Origin: Streptomyces mashuensis
Lineage (GTDB): Bacteria; Actinomycetota; Actinomycetes; Streptomycetales; Streptomycetaceae
Length of the DNA stretch: 64,000 nt
Direction of reading: 5' to 3'
Assembly (NCBI RefSeq): GCF_014654785.1
Contig: NZ_BNBD01000017.1
Span: 1-64,000 of the forward strand
Of this stretch, positions 25,393 to 34,384 are shown piece by piece. Positions within the stretch are counted from its first letter, which is position 1. Each line of letters opens with the position of its first letter. Position numbers and translations under genes: made by a program. The notes beneath the pieces were generated by a model. The model was not told the DNA's origin. It was given only the letters and a program-made list of their open reading frames with translations, and ran no database searches.

Positions 25393-26850
25393 GTGAGTGA
25401 CACCCCATTCGGATTCGGTCTTCCGCCGGAGGAGCCGGAGAACGGCGACGACGGCAAGAAGAAGGGCGGTGACCGGCCCGAGGGCGGCCAGGGGCCCGCG
25501 AATCCCTTCGGGTTCGGCGGGGCTCCCGGCGGCGGGGACAACCCGTTCGCCGCGATGTTCGGTTCGCTGAACCCCACCGATCTCGGCGCCGCCTTCCAGC
25601 AGCTCGGCCAGATGCTCTCCTACGAGGGCGGCCCGGTGAACTGGGACATGGCCAAGCAGATCGCCCGCCAGACCGTCGCCCAGGGCACCGCCGACGGCCG
25701 CAAGGACGCCAGCGTCTCCGCCGGCGAGCGGGCCGCCGTCGAGGAGGCCGTGCGCCTCGCCGACCTGTGGCTGGACGGCGTGACGTCCCTGCCGTCGGGC
25801 TCGGGCACCGCCGTCGCCTGGAGCCGCGCCGAGTGGGTCGAGGCCACCCTGCCCGTCTGGCGCGATCTCGTCGACCCGGTCGCCGAGCGCGTCGGCGCCG
25901 CCATGGGCGACGTGCTGCCCGAGGAGATGCAGGCCATGGCCGGCCCGCTGCTCGGCATGATGCGCAGCATGGGCGGCGCCATGTTCGGCACCCAGATCGG
26001 CCAGGCCGTGGGCGTCCTCGCGGGCGAGGTCGTCGGCTCCACCGACATCGGCCTGCCCCTGGGGCCGGCCGGCAAGGCCGCCCTGCTGCCCGTGAACATC
26101 GAGGCCCTGGGCTCCGGCCTGGGCGTGCCGCTGGACCAGGTCCGGCTCTACCTGGCCCTGCGCGAGGCCGCCCACCAGCGGCTCTTCGCCCACGTGCCGT
26201 GGCTCCGCTCGCACCTGTTCGGCGCCGTCGAGGGCTACGCCCGCGGCATCAAGGTCGACACCTCCAAGCTGGAGGACGTCGTGGGCCAGCTCGACCCCGC
26301 CCACCCCGAGCAGATGCAGGAAGCCCTCCAGCAGGGCATGTTCCAGCCCGAGGACACCCCGGAGCAGAAGGCCGCCCTGGCCCGCCTGGAGACGGCCCTG
26401 GCGCTCGTCGAGGGCTGGGTCGACGCCGTCGTCCACGCCGCCGCCGCGCCCCACCTGCCGTCGGCCGGCGCGCTCCGCGAGACGCTGCGCCGCCGCCGCG
26501 CCTCCGGCGGCCCCGCCGAGCAGACCTTCGCCACGCTGATCGGCCTGGAGCTGCGCCCGCGCCGGCTGCGGGACGCCTCGCGGCTGTGGGCGTCGCTGAC
26601 GGACGCGCGCGGCATGGAGGGCAGGGACGCCCTCTGGGCGCACCCCGACATGCTGCCGACGGCCTCGGACCTCGACGACCCCGACGGTTTCGTGCACCGC
26701 GAGCACCTGGACTTCTCGGAGCTCGACAAGATGCTCGGCGAGGCGGCCAAGGGCAAGGACGCCGCCAAGGACGCCAAGGACGCCGAGAAGCGCGACACCG
26801 GCGACAACGGCGACGACGAGAGCGGCAAGGGCGGGGACGAGACCCGGTGA
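25393..26850 (+). CDS. Zinc-dependent metalloprotease-like protein (DUF2342)
   Basis: This 485-residue protein has a low-complexity N-terminus, then NWDMAKQIARQTV near residue 85, the membrane-like GTQIGQAVGVLAGEVVGS near 200, and LREAAHQRLFAHVPWL near 258, whose EAAHQ residues occupy the HExxH-like site of the zincin-2 family. The C-terminal 35 residues are Lys/Asp repeats. The GTG at 25393 follows GAGGAAAC. The downstream Nudix gene overlaps by four bases. Family role is unknown despite its peptidase-like fold; an F420-linked role has been suggested in annotation but not shown here. Confidence 0.88.
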   Translation: MSDTPFGFGLPPEEPENGDDGKKKGGDRPEGGQGPANPFGFGGAPGGGDNPFAAMFGSLNPTDLGAAFQQLGQMLSYEGGPVNWDMAKQIARQTVAQGTADGRKDASVSAGERAAVEEAVRLADLWLDGVTSLPSGSGTAVAWSRAEWVEATLPVWRDLVDPVAERVGAAMGDVLPEEMQAMAGPLLGMMRSMGGAMFGTQIGQAVGVLAGEVVGSTDIGLPLGPAGKAALLPVNIEALGSGLGVPLDQVRLYLALREAAHQRLFAHVPWLRSHLFGAVEGYARGIKVDTSKLEDVVGQLDPAHPEQMQEALQQGMFQPEDTPEQKAALARLETALALVEGWVDAVVHAAAAPHLPSAGALRETLRRRRASGGPAEQTFATLIGLELRPRRLRDASRLWASLTDARGMEGRDALWAHPDMLPTASDLDDPDGFVHREHLDFSELDKMLGEAAKGKDAAKDAKDAEKRDTGDNGDDESGKGGDETR

Positions 26851-27371
26851 GCCTGCACGACGACGCGGTCCGCGTGCTCAAGGAGTACACGGACCAGGAC
26901 GAGCTGCGCGGCCTCTACCTGGACCACCTGGCCGCCCACCCCGACGGCATGTGGAAGCCCTGCCAGGCCGGGCACCTGACGGCCAGCGCCCTGGTCGTCG
27001 ACCCGGAGCACGGCAGGGTCCTGCTCACACACCACCGCAAGCTGCGCATGTGGCTGCAGATGGGCGGCCACTGCGAGCCCGGCGACGCCACCCTGGAGGC
27101 GGCGGCGCTGCGGGAGGCCACGGAGGAGTCCGGCATCGAGGGCCTCACGCTGCTGCCGGGCGGCCCGGTGCGCCTGGACCGGCACCCGATCCCCGCGCCG
27201 TGCAACTGGCACCTGGACGTGCAGTACGCCGCCGTCGTCCCGCCGGGCGCGGTGGAGACGATCAGCGACGAGTCGCTGGAGCTGCGCTGGTACCCGTACG
27301 CCGAGGTGCCGGCGGTGGCCGACGGCTCGGTGGCGGAGCTGCTGCGGTGCACGCTGGAGCGCCTGCCGTAG
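26847..27371 (+). CDS. Nudix hydrolase
   Basis: This 174-residue enzyme hydrolyses a nucleoside diphosphate linked to another moiety; the substrate is unknown. The Nudix region is GGHCEPGDATLEAAALREATEESGI-like (shown in parts: GGHCEPGD and REATEESGI), with one extra residue between the Gly-Asp and the REATEE element compared with the canonical box. A conserved CNWHLDVQYAAVV strand follows. The GTG at 26847 overlaps the DUF2342 stop (GTGA), so it is translationally coupled. A perfect terminator follows. Confidence 0.9.
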   Translation: MSLHDDAVRVLKEYTDQDELRGLYLDHLAAHPDGMWKPCQAGHLTASALVVDPEHGRVLLTHHRKLRMWLQMGGHCEPGDATLEAAALREATEESGIEGLTLLPGGPVRLDRHPIPAPCNWHLDVQYAAVVPPGAVETISDESLELRWYPYAEVPAVADGSVAELLRCTLERLP

Positions 27372-27390
27372 AACGGATCGACGGACGCGG

Positions 27391-27425
27391 GTAAGGGGCG
27401 GTCGCCATGGGCGACCGCCCCTTAC
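27391..27425. terminator. Bidirectional terminator
   Basis: GTAAGGGGCGGTCGCC (27391-27406) and GGCGACCGCCCCTTAC (27410-27425) are perfect complements around an ATG loop. The 16-pair stem lies between the convergent Nudix and AIM24 genes. Confidence 0.9.
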
Positions 27426-27441
27426 GCGTACGGCCGTCGGC

Positions 27442-28200
27442 TCAGTTCGTCCAGATGTTGCCCTGGTTGGCGCCGCGCGCGCCCTGCTGGCCGAGGCCGT
27501 ACTGGGCCATGAGGCCCTGCCCGATCTGCGTGCCCTGCGGCGGCAGCATCTCGCTGGGCTGCACGAGGACGTGGCCGTGGCCCTGGAAGTTGAGCTCCCA
27601 GCCCTCGCCCGTGCTGCCGCGCCGCCGCCAGACGCTGGAGGAGGAGGTCTGCGCCTGCATCTGGACGCGCAGCGACGACGACCAGGCGACGACGGCGTCG
27701 GCGTCCACGCACACGTACTTCTCGGGCGTGACCTCCAGCATCAGGGGGTGCCCCGACGTCATGAGGGCGACCGTGCCGCGGCCGCTGATGTTGAGGTTGT
27801 ACGCGCCGGTGCCGGAGATGCCGAACTGGCTGTCCACCGCGACGGCGTCCCAGTGCAGGACGGAGTCCAGGGCGAGGACGTAGCCGCTGTCGACGGTCAG
27901 GCCCTCGTGGTCCACGTCGACGACGTGGATGTGCTGGGCGAGGTTGGCGAGGTAGACGGTGCCCTGCCCGGAGCAGCGCATCAGGTCCAGGCCCTCGCCG
28001 GTGCGGGCCTGCGCGTGGTCCTGGTGGCGGGTGCGGTACTCGCCGTCGAACTCGATCATGCCCTGGTAGGCGACCATCGAGCCCTTGCGGGCGAGCACGT
28101 CGTCGTGGCCGGTGAGGGCGACGCGCAGCAGCTGCGGGTTCTGGAGCGCGTAGCGGTCCTGGGCCTGGGCCTCGGTGTAGGCGAAAAGCGGGCTCTGCAT
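27442..28200 (-). CDS. AIM24-family protein 1
   Basis: This 252-residue beta-rich protein of the AIM24 (DUF124) family has recurring GSMVAYQG, LMRCSGQGTVYLA and NISGRGTVALMTSG strands and a closing GHGHVLVQPSE. The last 30 residues are Gln/Gly-rich. AIM24 proteins form trimers related to TRAP-like beta helices; the bacterial role is unknown, although linkage to TerD stress proteins is common. It is the third gene of a cassette of three on one strand, following its paralogue by 18 bases. Confidence 0.88.
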   Translation of the reverse strand: MQSPLFAYTEAQAQDRYALQNPQLLRVALTGHDDVLARKGSMVAYQGMIEFDGEYRTRHQDHAQARTGEGLDLMRCSGQGTVYLANLAQHIHVVDVDHEGLTVDSGYVLALDSVLHWDAVAVDSQFGISGTGAYNLNISGRGTVALMTSGHPLMLEVTPEKYVCVDADAVVAWSSSLRVQMQAQTSSSSVWRRRGSTGEGWELNFQGHGHVLVQPSEMLPPQGTQIGQGLMAQYGLGQQGARGANQGNIWTN

Positions 28201-28218
28201 GCTGGTTCGTCCGTCCCC

Positions 28219-28902
28219 TCAGCCCCGGGCCCGGAGCCGGTCGGTGCTGTCCTCACTGGGCTGCACGACCACGAAGCCGTGGCCGGAGAAACCCAGTTGG
28301 TACGCCTCGCCGCTGCCGCGGCCGATCATCGAGGAGGCCTTGAAGCTCCTCTTGCCCTTCATCCGCAGGCCGCTGGACCAGGCGACGAGCGCGTCGGGGT
28401 CCACGTACGTCTCGTCGTCGCCGCCCCCGCAGTTGACGACGACGGGCGTGCCGCGCGAGGTGAGCGCGACCCAGCCGGTGCCGCTGACGACGACGTTGAA
28501 CAGGCCCTGCCCGGCGAACTTGGCCATGCCCTTGACGCGTTCGACACCCCACTGGAGGTGGGCGTCGAAGGCCAGCAGGTTGGTGCCGTTGACGGACACC
28601 GATTCGTTGGTGAGCTGCAGGCAGACGACGTCGGCGCCGTAGTCGGCGAGGTACAGCAGGCCGTCGCCGGTGCACCGCATCAGCGGGGCGCCCTCACCGG
28701 TGAGCCACTGGGAGGCCATCTGCCGGACGGCGGGCGGGTTCGGCTCGTACTGCACGTAGCCCTCGTAGGCCACCATCGAGCCGGTACGGGCGAACAGGTC
28801 GTGGCCGCTGCTCATGGCGACCTTCAGCATGTTGCTGCCGTGGTTCTCCATGCGCGCGGCGGGCGGGGTCGGGGCGTGGCCCGAGATCAGCGACTGGTCC
28901 AT
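28219..28902 (-). CDS. AIM24-family protein 2
   Basis: This 227-residue paralogue shares GSMVAYEG, LMRCTGDGLLYLADYG, VVVSGTGWVALTSRG and GHGFVVVQPSED with its neighbours. A short segment, DETYVDPDALVAWSSG, parallels CVDADAVVAWSSS in protein 1. The ATG at 28902 is 12 bases past the stop of the TerD-AIM24 gene, so the two are very likely co-transcribed. No signal peptide is present. Function unknown; cytosolic stress or membrane-linked roles are inferred from the TerD partner only. Confidence 0.88.
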   Translation of the reverse strand: MDQSLISGHAPTPPAARMENHGSNMLKVAMSSGHDLFARTGSMVAYEGYVQYEPNPPAVRQMASQWLTGEGAPLMRCTGDGLLYLADYGADVVCLQLTNESVSVNGTNLLAFDAHLQWGVERVKGMAKFAGQGLFNVVVSGTGWVALTSRGTPVVVNCGGGDDETYVDPDALVAWSSGLRMKGKRSFKASSMIGRGSGEAYQLGFSGHGFVVVQPSEDSTDRLRARG

Positions 28903-28913
28903 GACGGGCTCCC

Positions 28914-30662
28914 TCAGACCTCGTAGGGCTGGACGACGACGAAGTTTCCGGGCGCACCGCGGAACTGGAGATTCACGGTCTCCCCGCTGTGCCCCGGGTA
29001 GGCGGAGCGACGCAGCCGCACCTGACTGGAGACGACCACCTGCGCCCCGGCCGACCAGGCGACGACGGCGTTGCTGTCGGCGAACGTGGCGTTGGTGACG
29101 GGCAGCACGACCGGCGTGCCGTGGGTCTTGAGGACGACGGTGCCGGTGCCGTGGAACTGGAGGGTGAACAGGGCGCCGCCGGGAATGCCGTGGCCCTCGA
29201 TGCGCCGCACCTCGTGGTGCAGGGACTCGTCGAAGGCGAGGACGGCGTCGGCGGAGACGCACAGGCCCTCGTTCTCCAGCTGTACCGGGTGGAGGTGCGC
29301 CGAGTTCTCGGCGAGGAACACCTGGCCGCGGCCGGTGCAACGCATCAGCTGCATTTCCTGGCCGGTGGCGTTCCCGACGATGCGGCCCATGAAGCCGGCG
29401 CCCTTGTAGGCGAAGTCGACCTTGCCCTGGTAGAGGACCATGCTGCCCTGGCGGGCCAGGACGGGCTGCGGGTCGGCGCCGAGGTCGACGCGGACGAGCT
29501 TGGCGTTCTGCAGCGCCCAGCGCTGCCCGACGGGGACCTCCTTGTACGGGTCGAGGCCGGCCTGGAGGCCGGGGACGCCGGGGTTGCCGTGGGCGGCGGG
29601 AGCTCCGTGGGGGGCGGGGGCGCCGTAGGGGGCGGGGGCACCGTAGGAGGCGTGCGGGCCGGGCTGGGGCTGCGCGGGCACGGCGGGCGTGCCGTACGGC
29701 TGCGGGGTGGCGAACACCTGGGTGGGCGCCGTGGGCTGCGCGTACGGGGCGTGGGGCGTGCCGGGCACGCCGGGCGGGGGCGGCGGCGGCGGGGGCACGG
29801 TGCCGCCGGCCGGCGTGTGGCCGCCGGAGAAGTAGCCGGGCGGGGCCAGGGGCGCGGCCAGGGTGGGCGCGCTGTGCGCGGCGGGCCCGGACGCCGGGGG
29901 CTGCGGCGGCGGGGTGCTGCCGGGCGGGGGCGCGTACCCCTGCGCGGGCGGCGGCGTGGAGAACGCCGGCGGCGGGGGCGGGGTCGGCGCCTGCGGCTGT
30001 CCGTGGTGCTGGGGGGCCGGGGCGGGCGGGGCGAAGGAGGGGGGCGCGGTGGCCTGCGGGGGCGCGAAGGCGGGCGCGGGCGTGGCAGCCGGGGCGGGTG
30101 CGGCTCCGGGGGCGGGTGCGGCCTCCGGCTCCTCCTCCAGCACCTCGCCGCCGAAGTTCGTCAGCAGCGCCTCCAGGCCGCCGTCGAAGCCCTGCCCGAC
30201 GGCCGCGAACCGCCACACGTCCTTGAAATAGACGTCGGCGAGCATCACCGCGCGCTCGGTGCTGAACTCGGCACCGGTGAAGGAGTAGCGGGCCACCTCC
30301 GTGCCACCCGCCACGAGGCGGATGTACCCGGGGCCCACCTGCGACATCTGACCCGCCCCGTCGAGGGTCGCCGTGAAGGTGAGCCTGCGGACGTGCGGCG
30401 GGACGCGGTCGAGGGTGACGCGGAACGACTCCGTGTCCCCGGCCTGCGCACCCAGCAGCTGGATCGCCCCTTCGGGCGACTGCGGCTGGTTGAAGAACAC
30501 GAAATAGCGGTCGTCGGAGAGCCGCTCGCCGGCGTCGAGACCGAAGCAGCTGATGTCGAAGGCCAGACCGGGACCCCCGATCTGCACTCCCACGTACAGA
30601 TCGGTCCCCGCCGTCAGGTCACTGATCTTGGCCTTGTGGCCGCGTTGGAATTCCCTGGACAT
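28914..30662 (-). CDS. TerD domain fused to AIM24 domain
   Basis: This 582-residue protein has three parts. Residues 1-170 are a TerD domain with FDISCFGLD and DDRYFVFFNQPQSPEGA, the calcium-binding type found in tellurite and stress operons. Residues 175-365 are a Pro/Ala/Gly-rich linker with runs of Pro and repeated YGAPAP. Residues 370-582 are an AIM24 domain with GSMVLYQG, LMRCTGRGQVFLA and FVVVQPYE. It heads a cassette of three same-strand genes ending in stand-alone AIM24 paralogues. The start ATG at 30662 has a weak ribosome site (ACGTTCGTC). TerD domains may bind Ca2+; the fused architecture suggests a multi-subunit assembly. Confidence 0.93.
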   Translation of the reverse strand: MSREFQRGHKAKISDLTAGTDLYVGVQIGGPGLAFDISCFGLDAGERLSDDRYFVFFNQPQSPEGAIQLLGAQAGDTESFRVTLDRVPPHVRRLTFTATLDGAGQMSQVGPGYIRLVAGGTEVARYSFTGAEFSTERAVMLADVYFKDVWRFAAVGQGFDGGLEALLTNFGGEVLEEEPEAAPAPGAAPAPAATPAPAFAPPQATAPPSFAPPAPAPQHHGQPQAPTPPPPPAFSTPPPAQGYAPPPGSTPPPQPPASGPAAHSAPTLAAPLAPPGYFSGGHTPAGGTVPPPPPPPPGVPGTPHAPYAQPTAPTQVFATPQPYGTPAVPAQPQPGPHASYGAPAPYGAPAPHGAPAAHGNPGVPGLQAGLDPYKEVPVGQRWALQNAKLVRVDLGADPQPVLARQGSMVLYQGKVDFAYKGAGFMGRIVGNATGQEMQLMRCTGRGQVFLAENSAHLHPVQLENEGLCVSADAVLAFDESLHHEVRRIEGHGIPGGALFTLQFHGTGTVVLKTHGTPVVLPVTNATFADSNAVVAWSAGAQVVVSSQVRLRRSAYPGHSGETVNLQFRGAPGNFVVVQPYEV

Positions 30663-30776
30663 GCGTGACGAACGTCCCCCATCCGAACCTGTGGTGAGTG
30701 CGTTGCGCCAGGCTAACCGCTGGGAGGAGCGGCCGTTGCCGCCGGGACCGCCCGGCCCGCGGGGCCCGGCCCGGGG

Positions 30777-31394
30777 TCACTCGCCGCGGGCGGCCGGCAG
30801 ATGGGGCAGCCGCCCGGCGGCCACCACACCCTCCAGATAGCCACGGGCACGCTCGGTGCGCGGGTACGGCTCCAGCAGCCGCCAGAACTCGGGGCCGTGG
30901 CCGGGCACGAGCAGATGGGCCAGCTCGTGCAGCAGCACGTAGTCGACGACGTACTCCGGCATGCCCTGCAGGCGGTGCGACAGGCGGATGCTGCCCTCGG
31001 CGGGCGTGCAGGAACCCCAGCGGGTGTTCTGGTTGGTGACCCACCGGACCCCGGCCGGCCGCGCCCGGCCCCCCAGATACTGCTCGGACAGCCGCCGCGC
31101 CCGCTCCGCCAGCTCGGCGTCGCCCGGCATGCGCTTGCTCTCCTGCGCCGCGAGCCGGTCGAGCATGACCGACACCCACCGCTTCTCCTCCGCGTCCGAC
31201 ATCCGGGCGGGGATGAGGACCACGGTGCGGTCGCCCTCGCGGTACGCGGACACCGTACGGCGCCGCCGCGCGCTGCGCCGCACCTCGACCGCGCCCGCCT
31301 CCGGGCCCCGCGGCACGGTCGCACGGCGCGGCGGGCGCGGGGCGCTGTGCAGGGGGGTCTCGCCCGAGAAGCGAGAGGGCTGGTCGACGGGCAC
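30777..31394 (-). CDS. M48/YgjP-type metallopeptidase (DUF45)
   Basis: This 205-residue protein carries the HELAHLLVPGHGPEFW zinc site (residues about 159-174) and the RWGSCTPAEGSIRLSHRL segment before it that typifies the YgjP/SprT-like family. The N-terminal 40 residues are Pro/Arg-rich. Some annotations link YgjP to restriction-modification or DNA-protein crosslink removal; no such neighbour is here. The gene is alone, 114 bases from the TerD-AIM24 start on the same strand. Confidence 0.88.
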   Translation of the reverse strand: MPVDQPSRFSGETPLHSAPRPPRRATVPRGPEAGAVEVRRSARRRRTVSAYREGDRTVVLIPARMSDAEEKRWVSVMLDRLAAQESKRMPGDAELAERARRLSEQYLGGRARPAGVRWVTNQNTRWGSCTPAEGSIRLSHRLQGMPEYVVDYVLLHELAHLLVPGHGPEFWRLLEPYPRTERARGYLEGVVAAGRLPHLPAARGE

Positions 31395-31553
31395 GCCCCG
31401 ACGTTACCCGCTGCCGGTGCGGGAAGTCGCGTCGCTCGGGCGCTTGTCACGGCTCGTATGACCATCACACCGGACCTGTGGACAACCCCGCACACGCCTC
31501 CGCCCCGACGGGCATGCTGAAGCCCGACCGAGCCCGAACCGAGGAGGAACACC

Positions 31554-32903
31554 ATGCAAACGACACCGCCGACCACACCGCCGACCACATCGCCGACGAC
31601 GATGCGGACCACGACGCGAACCGCGACACGGACCGCGACGCGGACCGCGATGCCGCCCACGCGGGCCACGCCGGGAACCGCACGCACGCCCGGCACCACC
31701 CCGCCCCCACCACCCCCACCGGGCCCCCGCCGCCCACCTCCCTACCCGTACGACGCGGACGACGGCCCCTCCGCCGCACCGCCCCCGCCCCAGCCCGACG
31801 CACTGCACCCCATGCTCAAGCCGGCGCTGCGCCGGGCCTGGCGGAACCGCGACACCGTGCAGTTCGGCATCAGCTCGGCGCACGCGAAGGTCGTGGGGCC
31901 GGTGGACACGGCGACCGGCAGCTTCCTGGGCATGCTCGACGGGACGCGGGGCATGCCGCTGCTCCGCGCGGAGGCCACCCGCGCCGATCTGCCGGAGGAC
32001 CGCGCGGACCGGCTGGTGGGCCGGCTCACCAACGCCGGGCTGCTGGACGATCCGCACGGCGGCGGTCCGGGCGCGGCGGCGCTGCGCAGCCGAGGCGGCG
32101 GCCTGGAGCGGCTGCGGCCGGACCTGGCCTCGCTGTCGGTGCTGCATCCCGAACCGGGTGCGGCGATGCGGCTGATGGCGGCGCGACAGGGCCTCCGGGT
32201 ACGGGTGCGGGGTGCGGGCCGGGTCGGCGGGGCGGTGGCGGCGCTGCTGTCGGCGTCGGGCGTGGGCCGGGTCGAGGTGCAGGACGGGGGCCGTGTCGAG
32301 CCGTGGGACGTGACGCCCGGCGGCGTGCGGGCCGAGCGGACGGGCGAACGGCGGGACGCCGCGACCCGGCAGGTGGTGCGGGACAGCGCGCCGCTCCCCC
32401 GCCCGCGGTCCCGGCCCGGGCCCGACGGCGCCCCGGACCCGCCGCCGGCGCTGGTGGTGTTCGCGCCGCGCGACGGGCTGGCCGCGTATGCGCCCGACCC
32501 GGGGGCGGCGGAGGAGCTGGTCCGGGGCGGCACGCCCCACCTTTATGCGGGGGTGCTGGAGGCCACGGGTGTGGTGGGGCCGCTGGTGGTGCCGGGCAGG
32601 ACGGCGTGTGCGGGCTGTGTCGAGCTGGGGCGTGCGGAGCGGGACCCGGCGTGGCCCCGGATGCTCGCCCAGTGGCGGTCGGGCCGGGCGGCGGGGGTAC
32701 CGTCGTGCGACATGGCACTGGCCACGGTCGTGGCGGGGCTGACCGTGGCGCGGGCGCTGGCCTTCCTCGACGGTGGCCCGGCGCCGGACGCGGCGACGCG
32801 TCTGGAGCTGGCTCTGCCGGGGCCGGGTTGGTCGCCGCAGCCGGTCGAGCCGCACCCGCGGTGTCCGTGCGGTGCGGCGGCTGCCGGGCGACCGGGAGAA
32901 TGA
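31554..32903 (+). CDS. ThiF/E1-like adenylyltransferase-related protein
   Basis: This 449-residue protein has a low-complexity first 85 residues rich in Thr, Pro and Arg, then a conserved region from HPMLKPALRRAW. A Rossmann-like loop RGAGRVGGAVAAL near 225, a CAGC pair near 355 and a CPCG pair at the C-terminus recall E1/ThiF proteins and RiPP (TOMM) cyclodehydratase partner domains. Catalytic Arg and Asp residues of true E1 enzymes are not clear, so it may be a non-catalytic relative. GAGGAGG six bases before the ATG supports this start, though an internal ATG at 31811 is where conservation begins. The ABC1-kinase gene follows after 48 bases. Confidence 0.7.
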   Translation: MQTTPPTTPPTTSPTTMRTTTRTATRTATRTAMPPTRATPGTARTPGTTPPPPPPPGPRRPPPYPYDADDGPSAAPPPPQPDALHPMLKPALRRAWRNRDTVQFGISSAHAKVVGPVDTATGSFLGMLDGTRGMPLLRAEATRADLPEDRADRLVGRLTNAGLLDDPHGGGPGAAALRSRGGGLERLRPDLASLSVLHPEPGAAMRLMAARQGLRVRVRGAGRVGGAVAALLSASGVGRVEVQDGGRVEPWDVTPGGVRAERTGERRDAATRQVVRDSAPLPRPRSRPGPDGAPDPPPALVVFAPRDGLAAYAPDPGAAEELVRGGTPHLYAGVLEATGVVGPLVVPGRTACAGCVELGRAERDPAWPRMLAQWRSGRAAGVPSCDMALATVVAGLTVARALAFLDGGPAPDAATRLELALPGPGWSPQPVEPHPRCPCGAAAAGRPGE

Positions 32904-32951
32904 GCCGTAACCGCCGTCCGCGGCGTGGCGTACAGCGAGTTGGAGGGGCGC

Positions 32952-34319
32952 ATGTCTGATCTACCCCGCAAGGCGGTCACCCGGACCGCCAAGTTGGCCG
33001 CGCTGCCACTGGGGTTCGCGGGGCGCACGGCGCTCGGCCTGGGGAAGCGCATCGGGGGCCGGCCGGCGGAGCTGATCGCCGCGGAGCTCCAGCAGCGCAC
33101 GGCCGAGCAGCTCTTCGCGACGCTCGGGCAGCTCAAGGGCGGGGCGATGAAGCTCGGCCAGGCCCTGTCGGTCTTCGAGTCGGCCCTGCCCGAGCAGATC
33201 GCCGGCCCGTACCGGGCGGCCCTGACGAAGTTGCAGGACGCGGCGCCGCCGATGCCGACGTCGACGGTGCACGCGGCGCTCGAGGAGCGGCTGGGCCCGG
33301 AGTGGCGGGAGCTGTTCGAGGAGTTCGACGACAAGCCGTCCGCGGCGGCCTCGATCGGGCAGGTGCACCGGGCGGTGTGGCACGACGGCCGTGAGGTGGC
33401 GGTCAAGGTGCAGTACCCGGGTGCGGGCGAGGCGCTGTTGTCGGACCTGACGCAATTGGGCCGGTTCGCCAAGCTGCTGGGGCCGCTGGTGCCCGGCATG
33501 GACATCAAGCCGCTCATCAAGGAGATGCGCGACCGGGTGTCGGAGGAGCTGGACTACGGGCTGGAGGCCGATGCGCAGGCCGCTCACGCACGGGAGTTCA
33601 CCGGCGACCTGGACGTGATGGTTCCCGGGGTGGTGCACCACGGCGATCAGGTGCTGGTCACCGAGTGGATGGACGGTGTGCCGCTGTCGGAGGTCATAGC
33701 CGGCGGCACCCAGGAGCAGCGGGACCGGGCGGGTCAGCTGCTGGCCCGGTTCCTGTTCTCGGGCGTGGCGCGGACCGGTCTGCTGCACGCGGATCCGCAT
33801 CCGGGGAACTTCCGGTTGCTGACGTCGGGTGCCCCGGACGGGCCGCCGGAGAAGTGGCGGCTGGGGGTGCTGGACTTCGGCACGGTGGACCGGCTGCCGC
33901 AGGGCCTGCCGGTGGAGATAGGCACGGCGTTGCGGCTGACGCTGGACGGTGATGCGGCGGCGGTGCACGAGCTGTTGTGCGACGAGGGGTTCGTCAGACC
34001 GGACCGGGACCTCGACCCGGAGGCGGTGCTCGACTACCTGTTGCCGATCATCGAGCCGGCGCGGGCGGAGGAGTTCACCTTCACCCGGGACTGGCTGCGG
34101 TCCCAGGCCACCCGGATCGCCGATCCCCGTTCGCCCGCCTACCAGCTCGCCCGGCAGCTCAATCTGCCCCCGGCGTATCTGCTGATCCACCGGGTGACGA
34201 TGAGCACCATCGGCGTCCTGTGCCAACTCGGTGCCACTGTGCGCCTGCGCGAGGAAATGGAGACCTGGGTCCCCGGCTTCGCCACGCCCACGGCGGACCA
34301 GGACACCACAACAGCCTGA
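32952..34319 (+). CDS. ABC1/AarF-family atypical kinase
   Basis: This 455-residue protein of the UbiB/ABC1 atypical kinase family has all the family landmarks: KGGAMKLGQALS (KxGQ), AAASIGQVHRA, VAVKVQYPG (ATP-binding Lys), LLHADPHPGNFR (catalytic loop) and VLDFGTVDR. GGAGGGG precedes the ATG at 32952; a start nine codons upstream is less likely. In mycobacteria a homologue lies next to whiB7 and has been linked to macrolide tolerance; here wblC is also close but on the other strand. Family members influence quinone synthesis or membrane lipid handling. Confidence 0.9.
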   Translation: MSDLPRKAVTRTAKLAALPLGFAGRTALGLGKRIGGRPAELIAAELQQRTAEQLFATLGQLKGGAMKLGQALSVFESALPEQIAGPYRAALTKLQDAAPPMPTSTVHAALEERLGPEWRELFEEFDDKPSAAASIGQVHRAVWHDGREVAVKVQYPGAGEALLSDLTQLGRFAKLLGPLVPGMDIKPLIKEMRDRVSEELDYGLEADAQAAHAREFTGDLDVMVPGVVHHGDQVLVTEWMDGVPLSEVIAGGTQEQRDRAGQLLARFLFSGVARTGLLHADPHPGNFRLLTSGAPDGPPEKWRLGVLDFGTVDRLPQGLPVEIGTALRLTLDGDAAAVHELLCDEGFVRPDRDLDPEAVLDYLLPIIEPARAEEFTFTRDWLRSQATRIADPRSPAYQLARQLNLPPAYLLIHRVTMSTIGVLCQLGATVRLREEMETWVPGFATPTADQDTTTA

Positions 34320-34335
34320 CCAAAAAGAAAAATCC

Positions 34336-34368
34336 GGGGGGTGGGGGCGGGGGGGGGAGGGGGTGGGG
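34336..34368 (+). other. Long G-rich tract, possible G-quadruplex
   Basis: Between convergent genes the plus strand has five runs of four to nine G separated by single bases, preceded by an A-rich CAAAAAGAAAAAT. Such a tract can form a very stable quadruplex and may block transcription from either side, in the place where a terminator would be expected. Confidence 0.6.
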
Positions 34369-34384
34369 CCCCCAGGAGGCGCAG

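Noticed and set aside
31478..31700. Frameshift in the N-terminus of the ThiF-like gene
   Set aside because: An alternative frame is open with Asp/His repeats, but a strong ribosome site fits the Thr/Arg frame that continues into the conserved part, so no frameshift is needed.
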